Both the position numbers and the translations under genes were made by a program. This document shows, piece by piece, positions 12,346-23,400 of a DNA stretch of 64,000 nucleotides (its first letter is position 1; every line of letters starts with the position of its first letter). Source of the DNA: Synchiropus splendidus (lineage: Eukaryota > Chordata > Actinopteri > Syngnathiformes > Callionymidae); the NCBI RefSeq assembly GCF_027744825.2, contig NC_071335.1, forward strand, positions 12,599,501-12,663,500, written 5' to 3'. A model generated the notes under the pieces. The model saw only the letters and a program-made list of their open reading frames with translations, ran no database searches and was not told the origin of the DNA.

Positions 12346-14160
12346 TTGCCTGTTCAATAGAGACCTCATTCCAATAACTGTGGAGAGCTCAAGACCCCTA
12401 AGATTTATTGTCTCCATCATCTCTACTTTTCTGAAGTTGTGTCAGTTTTTTTTTTTTTTTCGTCTTAAATTTAAACCGGTGTGAACAGCCAGGCCATGTG
12501 GGTGTTCCAGTCCTGCAAAAATAAATAAATGCTCCTCAACTGTAACCCAGGTGTGTAGCCGTTGATGCACATGATGCCCTAAAGTTCCCCGGTGGATGAA
12601 GGTATGAGCAGCAGGATTAAAGACATTTGTATCTGAACAGTGTTGGTATACTTGCTACACAGGCAGATTAGTACGCCAGGATTCTACAATTCTCTTTCCT
12701 CTCCAGCAGAGTGCAGTAAAAAACAACACATCCACCAATATTAATTTTAAAGCATTTACTATTTCAAAGTTTGCCAGATCCAAAAATATGTCACCAGTTA
12801 TAATGTTTTCTAATTTTGTCAAATTTGGATTTCATTGGTTGTTGTTCATTAATTTCATTTTTTCCAAATTCAAAACTTTAAGGATTTTTCCCAAACAAAT
12901 ATTGAAGCTCAATTCAAGCAGAACCATTTTCTCCTGTTGTTTCCTTCACTCTTCAACTCACGCTGCACAGCCTGGCACTGTTGATCTGAGTTACAGCTCT
13001 CAGATGCAGTTATAGGTGCTGTGGGTTTATTCAAAAAACAAAACAAAAAAAATAAACAAGCTGGTACAGTGTACAGAATATCATGACGATCCATCTCAGT
13101 GTGGTATCTGTACCTCGTGGGAGCTAAAAACGACAGGGGAAAACGGTATTAAAACCTGTTTATCCAAAGCGAGAGTGAGGAATATTGCAGTTTCAATGCA
13201 AACTGATAAGAAATCCTCTTTAGAAGCTGAGAGCTGGAGGGAAGGTTGTTACTGTCCTGGTTTCTCCTGTTGAAAATGTCCTGGTCAGCTAGTTCAGGCT
13301 CTGGAACACATCTTTGTGGATTTATAAAGGCACCATGAAGCCATGATAGTAGGTGTAATTGATGATCTCGCCTGCACCCAGTGTTCTTTTTTAAGAGCCA
13401 GCTCTGTAATACCGAAGAAAGCACATCGTGAGACTTTTGCCCTCTGGGGACGTTTAGTTTCTCTGTATTATGGAGGATTGAAAGTGTGTCAAATGGGACA
13501 GACAGTCCATTTAGGTTGATAAGTGTTAGACACAAACAAGATCATTCATTTAGAATGTATTGCCAATGGTCAAAATCATAAATGCCATTGTTGTAAGAGT
13601 CACTTTTTTAGTCACTGTAGCATGGTTATGGCACTTGCCCAGCTCGAATGTGTCGCTGAATGTGGGTCTGCCTAGGTCTTGGGCCCTCTTTTACAAAGAT
13701 GATGGCACCCAGCAGTGGTCTCACCATGGCTGTTGCACAGAATGCAGCTCATCCCAAGTGTACACGACTAGACAACGCCAACGGGGTGGAGCTGCAGAAA
13801 CAGGCTGCCAGCGCCTTTCATCATAAAGATGTGGAGGTTGTAAGGTAGGATGAGTTCAGGTGAGGAGTTAGGACGCTGGTGACATGATCCAGCGGGGGGA
13901 GTGAATGAGGCTTTATGGGACACCAAGAATAAACACTCACAAGTACGTCCATGCGCTTCTTTTCACACACACCTAGCGACAGGGTCGGCCTGAGGTATAA
14001 GTGAACTATGCGGCCACCAAGCCATCTGAGCTCATGAATCCAAATTCATTTTATTTTTATTTTTTAGCATTGCCTATTAAACCACATATACTAAATATGT
14101 TAAGAACTGAACGTCTTCCCCGACACAGGTGGCATCAGTCTCCGAGGACTTTCACAATAT
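12346..14160. other. Interval between the Ig receptor and the B4GALNT-type gene
   Basis: No secure gene is seen. The stretch 13,835-13,925 is a diverged second copy of 12,235-12,330; both contain a GCTGGATCATGTCACCAG word on the minus strand. A 128-codon open frame at 13,149-13,535 (minus) has no recognisable domain. The far right part should be 3' untranslated region of the B4GALNT-type gene. Confidence 0.5.
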
Positions 14161-14164
14161 GGTC

Positions 14165-14170
14165 TTTATT
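14165..14170 (-). terminator. Candidate polyadenylation signal AATAAA for the B4GALNT-type gene
   Basis: AATAAA on the minus strand about 300 bp after the stop codon of the glycosyltransferase gene. The distance suits a short 3' untranslated region, but other AATAAA words occur a further 100 bp on. Confidence 0.35.
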
Positions 14171-14470
14171 CCAGAAATGGTATTGAAAAAACACATGACT
14201 GAAATTCAAGTCAAGTCAAGAACATTGTTTAGAATAACCTCAGAATCACTGAAAAGGTTCAACAACTAGCTAAAAGCATGGCATTGTAAGGAACAGCACA
14301 CCACAGATGGAGAACACACTTGTTTGGGTTGTGGAGGAAGTGAGTCTTTGGCAACGTTCATACAAGCTTGCTGTGTTGTTTTCCAGAAAGCCTCGTCCTA
14401 TTGTATGACAAAGGTTCACAAGATCTTCAGTCTGCCTCCAGTACCTCCAGTGCAATACGGTCAAAGGTCA

Positions 14471-17400
14471 TCATGAGCCACGACTCAGTCTGTGGTTCCA
14501 CATTCCCCGTTTAGAATGATAGTAGTGATAAAAGTTCCTTAGGTAGATCCTGTCTACTTCCAGTCCAGCCTCAATAATCCTGAAACAAACAACAGATTTT
14601 AAGGGTCGGGAACTCAGGAACAGATCACACGCTTGGACAGCTCTGACCAGGGGATCATGAGGTGTTTCTGGGCCAGAGTGAAGGTGCAAACAATCCAATT
14701 AGGCTGCCACCTGGTGGTCTGGAGTTCCTCTGATGACCACTTTCAGACGGGGCCTTATTGAGTTCATGGCCATAGCTGGATGCAGTCAGCGCTCACAGCT
14801 GCAACTTCCTCAGAGTGTGGAGATGCAAGGGGCGGCGACCAAAAGCACATCCTTAAAACAATGAATCGCCACTACTGACTCCTTTCTATTGAAGATGAGC
14901 CAGCTCTACTCTGAGTCTCTGAGATCAGAACGTCACTAAGGAAGGAGACGCCACAGTATTTGAGCATTATTCTTGCCATTCTCATGGAGATGAATGGAGC
15001 AGGATGTATACAAACATTTCTGGTGCAACTGGGTATCTTCCAAATCACAATTGTAAGAATAAAGGCTTCGCCCATCGCTTACCAACATGGCCTTCACCCT
15101 AGTCTCAGCTCTGCTTTATGACTGCACCTTGTGCTTGTGACATATCTGGCTATTATTCAAAAAAGACTAAAGCTAGGATCACCTGTCCAGCAGCTCCCAG
15201 TCTTCTCCTCCCCATTGCTCCTTGTATTCCCTGGTGTTCAACCCACCAATTCGATCCAGATCTGTCTTGTAGATGGCCAACAGGCCGAAGCCGTTCACCT
15301 CCCAGAACCCTGCAACAAGAGACAGAGTTTGATTTCTTCTAGATTTTTTGAAGAAGTACAAAACGCCTTACTAATAATCTGACACCAACTGACCTAACCA
15401 CGGCAGAGGTGACTGGGGGAATCTGATCAGGGAAATACATTTCACACAGGTTTAACATTGTAACAGATACACATGAAATGAGTTCTGAGCCCATCTAGGC
15501 ATTACAGTGCTACATGTGTTGGTCATATCACATGGGCCAAATTGAATTTAATAGAAAGCTCTAACACACTGCAATGTGTAAGACCAACTCTGAGGACCTT
15601 TTGAATGTCAACAGTGCATGTACTGAAAGCTTTTCTTAGTGTCTGTTCTTCAAGGACCAGAGACCAGTGGTGTTCAAAACTTCACAAGACTAGTTAAAAT
15701 ACCATACTCAATTTTCATTACTTTTCATTGTATACACACATTGCTACAGGTAGAATACACCAGTGTTTTTCCTTGTAATGTTTTCTACTGTAAAATAATA
15801 ATAATAAAAAGATAAAAACGCATATATAATAACACAAAGCAGTGATAACCAATGTTTTCTACCTAAATAAATATATTGATCAACGTTATTATTTCTAATA
15901 AAATAAAATGGAGCTACATTCTGGAACAATTTCATTAGCTATACAGGAAAGAAACAGTTCAAAATATGTATGACATTATTTATTACAAGCAATGTTTAAA
16001 TTTGATTCAGAAATAACAACATTTAAAGGTGCACTATTATTATGATACATATTTAACAAGCATGACATACTGACAGAGAAGCTTCATAAAACATTTTTGA
16101 ATGGTAGAATTTTCAAAGTCATATCAATCCCATGATCCTTTCTGAGTTGCATGAAGGAGGAAATGAAATAGGGATGCAGCACAACGACAAATTTTGGCCA
16201 AAACCAAAAAATGAGGCAACCACGACTGAAAACCAAAAACAGACACAGCAGTTATTCGTACCACTACATAGTACATATGTGAACTTGTGGCATAGCAGAC
16301 CGCAAGGGTCATGTTTGTAGCCATGTTTGCCTCTATACATGAGTGATTTGATAACACCGTAGATCACACTTAAAAAAAAGGGAAAAGCATAGTAGGGCCC
16401 CTTTAAAATTTAAAGCACAACATTGAAAGAATGTAATTAAATGTATTAAAATCCACATTGATTTTGTAGCATCCGACTTACGACCGGGATCGGTTCCGAC
16501 CAACCGGTTGTAAGTCAGATTGGACGTAAGTCGAATGCCATTCAAAATAGCCGACGCGAGGGTTATAGGTACTACTGTAGTGATAGATGGCTGTGAGAGA
16601 GTGAGATGCTGGATACTGTGCTGCCGTTGGCGATGCTACGATGCTATGTGCTGCGGTGCCAGACATTGAATAAAAAACAATAAACACCTGCTGGCCGTGG
16701 TACAGGTGGACGTAGGTCGAGCACGTCGTAAGTCGGATGTTACTTGCATTGTATTTCATGAATAATATGCGCTTGCTGTTTTCTTTTGTGTGTTATGTTT
16801 GTCACCAAGGCCCGCCAGACTTGACCTACTGTACCTTTGGCGTCTGCTGCCGTACTTCCACAGTCCAGCCTCATGACGACGGGAGCGAAGGTCATGTATC
16901 CCTCCACACAGTGTTTTCGAATTGTGTCAATGATGGTCAGAGGGAAATGGATGTGTAGGTCACAGAGAAATACAATGCTGTGAGGATCCTGAAAGAGAAT
17001 CACTTTGGTTTATTTATCGACTTATGGAAGACAATGAAGGAGTAGCTACTCACCTTTATCACGTCCACGCCAGCTTGAAGACCAGCAGCTCTCTGGAAAT
17101 TCCCATCCAGCTTCACATACTGGTGACTGACAGGCGACAGAAAAAATGTTACACAGAAAATTGATGAACTTGCAAATGTGTCTGATCTTAGTCTGTCTAC
17201 CTGGGCAATGAGGATTTCTCCAGCGCCCCCTTCACATCCAGGTCAGTGCTGCTGTAGTCAGTAATGATGAGGTTGAAGTTGTCGTCTCCCGTTGTTTGGA
17301 AAATCTCCTCAAGATCCCTAATCGTTTGCAGGACCCACCTCGCCTGGTTCTTTACTAAAAGAAAGAGACATCAAGCATGAACTTAAAACCCCACAGAGAT

Positions 17401-20400
17401 TGAGGGCAATGTTTATCTTTTTAGGGCAAGAAAATAAACTACCGTTGACACTGAACTTGATGGAAAACAGACATTCAAACCTGGCACTATGAAGTGGACA
17501 GCGGCATTGGGACTCCAGCTGAATCCAACAGGGTTGCACAAGACCACCGCAGGCTGTTGGGCAATGACCCCACTGTTGACCTCTCTGTGGCCGTAGATGT
17601 AGTGCGAAAGACGCAGCTTCTGTCCACTTCTGTCTTGCAGCTCCAGTTCCAGGAGGTAGCGGCCACCCTTGACCAGGTCCTTGTGCTTTTCAACATTCAC
17701 CACTCGCACCAGTGTGAACATCCTCCAGAAGGAAACAATAGACAGTTGTTGCTGTCAGTATACAAGCCTCATCCAGTCAGTTAAGACCCCTGCTAACTCA
17801 AGCACCTTCTGAAACGAATCAAGGCAGCCGACGACAGGACACATGATCAACATCACAAACCTTCACAGATGCTGACCATTTAAATTCGCCTAAACAAATA
17901 ATCTGACTGTCCAGAGCAGCGTCTTTCAAGTGTGCCGTGGGAAAGTGATCCCATTTCACCTCATCTGTCTGGAGATAGAGGTGGGCGATATGATGACATT
18001 AAGTCATGACTATTAGAAGGTGTTGACGTTCTTATAGAACGTGAGGAGGTCACATGGATTTGCTGACTTTCTCTCTACACACTCTACTGTAGAGCTACAG
18101 TGTGTTGATGCGCTGATGTGTCCGTCAGTCAAGGCAGCGCTGCTGTGGTGCGCGGCGCTCCTCTTCCTCTCCTCTTCACAGCCAAGAGGCCGCTCACATG
18201 CGCAACTTCTTGCTGTTTTTAAACCTGATGCGCCTCTAACATGACCACACGCTTTGACAAGCGACAACCAAGTGTCAGTAGCTACAGTTTTTCACACATG
18301 AATAGGGATTTTCTATAGGACTTTGGTGGTTCTTTTGGTGGTGTTCCCCGAGATTGTTTCAATGAACCAAGGGTGCCGTGGCTAGAAAAAGCCTGAAAAA
18401 CACTGGTCCAGAGAATAACCCAAGAATTGGCTTTGGTGGACTGTCAACAGCAACTAGTGTATCAACAATAAAATACAAGATTACATTGAAATATAATCTA
18501 AATTTCTGTTGATACGATGAGCTGAATTGTTGAGACATTTCTATATAGAAGTGAACATGTTTTAAAATGAAGGGTTTATCTAAGAAACTCTGAGCTGTAA
18601 AGGTTAGTCTGTCATGTAATGGATCACCAAAATAACATAAGTGATAAAATTAATGCCGATTAAGTCATTTTCACGATCACTTGACACTTGCGCTTTTTGC
18701 TATACAACGGCAGTATATTTAATGGAATGAGTTACAAATCATAGAAGAGACCAGAGACAAGAAAACCCTGGACCTGCTGCGTGTCAACACCATGGATGTG
18801 GATTTATCACATGAGCTGAGCACAATCTGGTTCTCCTCCAGCCGGTGTACGAACCATAGGTAAAGAGGCAGCCAGCTGTGACCCCCGACTGTGTGGGAAG
18901 TCTTCAGTGATGCTCACGAGGAGAAAATTCACAGCATCACTGACAACATCAACCTCTGTATAGAGAACTGTATGCACCAGGACTGTACGTGTTTTGCCAA
19001 CAACAAACTCTAGACTAAACTGGACATCAAAGCAACATCGCCATGTCCTGTACCAGGGTGGACCTGACTCCAGGTGAGGACCCAGTTCAGGAAGATCAAG
19101 GACAAGAAAGCAATGGGTCCAGACTGAAGACACTTGAGAGACTCATCCTCGCCCACCTTCACCCACTGCTACAGCTCGCCTACCAGCTTGGCATTGGTAT
19201 GGAGGACACCATCATCTACCTCCTCCACACATCCCTCTCTCTCCTCCTGGTAAACAACAGAGGACAATATTCGGGTCTTCGGACCAGCCACTTACCCCGG
19301 GTGATTTTTGTGAATCTTCTCCATGAACAAGTTCACGATGGACATGGCATGACTGGAGGGAAGTTGCGAGTTTCCAGAGATGTTGCAGTGCTGGTTGATC
19401 CAGACAACGGGATTGCGAGGGATTTTGTTGACCTTAAATGTCTGATTCCAGTTCACCTTGGTGTCAAACACCAGCGCACCTCCTCGCCTCTTCGTTGAAT
19501 GTTTCTCGTTTAATATGTTTTGGCTGTCCAAGGTCATGTATTTTGCGAAGCGGAGTCTGTAAAATAAACTTTGTCAGTTGATTTGTTTGTTTGAAGGTGG
19601 AAAAAGAATGTTCATGAACTAGTTAAGGATCAGTTAGAATGACAATATACAGTGGTACCTTGGTTCTCGACCACAATCCGTTCCAGACGGCCATTCGAGA
19701 AGCGAATTGTTCAAAATCTGAATTGATTTTTCCCATTACAATGAATGGAAAAAGAAATAATGCGTTCCAAGCCTTAAAATAGTCTTTTGTAGGAGTGAAT
19801 GTAGAGTGTCTGCTGCAGGTGCGCTGTTCCTCTATGTGTGTGGCCGCTGCATGTGGGAGGGGTTGCCGAGTGAGTGAGGTCTCTCCAGAAGTGAAGAGGT
19901 GCCCGGTGCGTGTCCAGCTCTGAATGTGCGCTTCTGTGCAGTTTGGCTGTGACAAAGTCTTAACCCAAGTAACGCTCTGGCCGAGACTCGCCTCATCCCT
20001 GTCCCAGCTCCAGCCCACAACAGGACATCAAACCCTGGAGTGAGCGCTCCAGCCTCGGAGGTGTGGAGAGCGAGCACCTCCCCTGTGACACTCTACCACG
20101 GTCCAGTGTGGAGACAGGAAAGGTTTTACACCTCAATATGAAGAAAAAACAGCCAGTAAATGTAGCTAACGGGACACGACTGCATACAGAGGCTGCGTTA
20201 TACACAATAACAAAGCGCGTCGTGGGTCAGCTGATCGGGCAGCGCACGTTATGGTTTTCCCGCTTTTTTCGGGGGCGTTCGATTTGTTCGAAGTCTGGGA
20301 CGTTCGAAAACTGAGGTACCACTGTAACTTGATTATCATCAGAATATAGGAAAGACTTAGCTATGAGACCTTGACTAGTATCTTCTGAACCAGTATTGTT

Positions 20401-23400
20401 GTACTTCATTGCTAATTACTTTGCACTCAAATATCTTATGTAAAGATCATGTTCAGGTCTCACACATTCAGACTGACAGAGACATAGACAATAAGCATTT
20501 TACACTTCTTACGCATAAATACATAAATGCATATATTTTGTGTTTTAGGTTATTGAACTCTCCAGCCAAATTTCACACCTTCAATGAAACACTAGCGTCT
20601 GCATTATGTTTACACTCAAATAGAAAGAAAACTACAAAAAAGTTTGGCTTGAATGATGATTTTTTTTCGTCATACCAGTTCAGTAAGTTTGAAGGGAAAT
20701 GTGTGCCTGAAGCCTGTGACAAACACCTAAACAAAACACTGGTAAAACTTTAAATATTTTATGTCACACAGTATATATATGTACAAGTCTGAGTGTAAAA
20801 ACGAAATCAAATGTGAAATATCCAAGTACTTAAATACCACTATATGAGTCCACTTGCGGATTTGCTTTTGTTTGGTATAGATGTTAAATGCTGCTATTTT
20901 GCCTCAGGAACACACTTCCCTCCATTCTTACTGAACTGGAATGACAAGGAATCATCTTGGAATCCTATGCTTTGCTTTGTTAGATGATCAAGTGTCTTTC
21001 ACTGCCTTTTATGAAAGTTGAGTAAAATATGTTTACAAATGATAGTTTGACATCATCATCAGTGTTTGCGGCGATGTACTTTTGTTAATTCGATAACAGA
21101 AGAAATGAAGAGCCAAACTTTCCATGACTAATAGCAGGGCGCTACTGTCACCAACCGTCAACCAACAAACTTGACAAACACAAACTGACCAGCCCAGATG
21201 CAGAGATTGAATATGCAGCAAAAGGAGGAAAATAAATGCAGATTAAGTCATTGACAGAGTAGTAGTAGGTTTTCACTACGTCACTAGAGTCGACGAATCA
21301 GTGCCCTCATTTTCAGTGGACACTAGGTGGCGCTCTTTAAATTATGTGAATTTTCATTGACCTACAGTCTACAAAAGTAGACTAGTAGTATCATTCAGGA
21401 TTTGGTTCAGAAGTTGATGGACAGCATGCCAGGGAGAATGGCCTCTGAAAATTGGGACACTGTATGAAATCTCATCAACCCTTCACGACTGTATCATGAA
21501 ACCTCATCTACCCATCACTACTAGTTAGTCACTGAGGCGTTTTTGTAACTACTTGGAAATGAGGTCTTACAAATCTTTGGAGGACGAGCCTGCCGTTTTG
21601 GGGTAGAAGCAGCTGTCTGGTGTCTCCATGTGTGTGAGTCGTGTGTAGTCATTGGGGTAGATGTAAGACAAGTGAACCTGCAATGAGAAATGTGAAGAAT
21701 ATTCATTGATCATCTTCAGACGTTTAGTTCATACTCAGCTAAACATCTTCATCAGGCAACAGTGATGTAATGATGTGAACACGTTTGAGGTGAATTGTAC
21801 AGCCCATAACCTGACATCTAGGCAGCGCCATTCACATCTGACTCATTTTTTGGGATGTCATTACATGTAACTACAGACCTCGACCAAGATGCAGTACATT
21901 GACTTAAAGGTCAGTTCTTTAGCTGCACATCTACAAATTTGACATAAGTTTATCTTCAGAGGGCTTTAAAAAAGGCATTGCGCTGATGTAAAAAAAATAA
22001 AATATGTCAATATTCTGGAAATTGGAGCAGAGTGCATCTCAGTGTTACATTGGGTCCGGCATGACATCAAGATGTCCTCCTACAGTTCAATAATGCAGCA
22101 GCTTCCTCGACTTCCAATTTAAAGAGCCTTCCCAATATAGATACACACATGAATTAAGTGAACATGCACAGGGTTGACACCAGAGTCTAAATCTGTAGCT
22201 TCATTTGAGGTGAAAAAAAGAACAACACGTACAAACAGCAGGCCATGGTAGCGCTGTAGATGTTGATCTTTAATGGTGTAGCTGGGTTTGTACCGGCAGT
22301 GTGGAAGAATACTCTCAAGGTACTTCTTATTTATCAATGGAACTGCGAAGAAACAAGGCGAAAGTGAGTCATAGACATGATGGAGATGAGGGAAACCTTT
22401 AAACACTCATTGTTCACCTTGGTCAAACCTGTCTCTAGGGTCGTCCCAGAGAATGTCTGCAGTGACACTGCTCCGTTTCGTCACGTTTTGTTGGTGACTG
22501 GCAGCTGTCTGCGGTATGTGAGAATTGTTGCCTAATGGCAGAGCAGATTCATCTGTCGGAGGAAACCACAAGGTGAGAAAGCAAGTGCTGTGTTGAAGCT
22601 ACACGAGGAAACTGCTGACTTTATTTGGTCATATGCTGCTGCCAAATAAGGGCATCCATGTTTCACGCAACCTTTGTCAGGAAGCTAACTCTATTGTAAA
22701 AACAAAAGCACCGACTTTTCACACTTGGTGTATTACTCACCAACATAAAGGGAGATATGCGCTGATTCAATGACATTAAACTCGAGTTCTTTGTCCACCA
22801 GTTGCCACTGGAGAAGCAGATGATCAATAGCAGAAAAATAAGTGATAAAATCTATGCCATTTAGTTACTTACTGCCACTTGCACGTGGTCTGTCCCTCTG
22901 TCATTCTGCTTGTGGAGGATTTCAAAAAAATATCTCTGCTGAGACGAGAGCCTGAGAGACAGCAACTGTTGTGACTTATGCATATATAATTATCACAAAT
23001 ACAACGTCAATGTTTTGATCTGACCTGACCTCATCTGTAGAAACGCACATCGGCCAGTGACAAGGAGTGAAACAGCATGATATCCATTATATTTGAATTA
23101 TTTGGGACTTTTTTCTCACAGCAAAGACTCAGGCGATTTAGCATATAATGCAATTACTTTTCAAATTTACACAAAGCCAACTAACTACCAAAAGAAAGCC
23201 ACACTTTGCTGGCAGGAACTGAAGACATCAGCCAATTCAAGGTCACACGAGAGATCAGTGGTGAGAAAGTTCTGTCCATCCAGTTGATTCATTGAAGCAC
23301 CGTGTACCCTGCGATCCTACACCTCAATAGTTAAGTTGGGGAATGGACACCCGCATCTAGCAGACAGATCACAGCTGCTTTCTTACAATAAAGACTGCAT

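Noticed and set aside
13149..13535. 128-codon open frame on the minus strand
   Set aside because: No recognisable domain, no convincing splice sites or ATG context; it lies in the region downstream of the B4GALNT-type gene.
19043..19498. 151-codon open frame on the plus strand
   Set aside because: Its left part is LINE relic and its right part is antisense to exon 13 of the B4GALNT-type gene.
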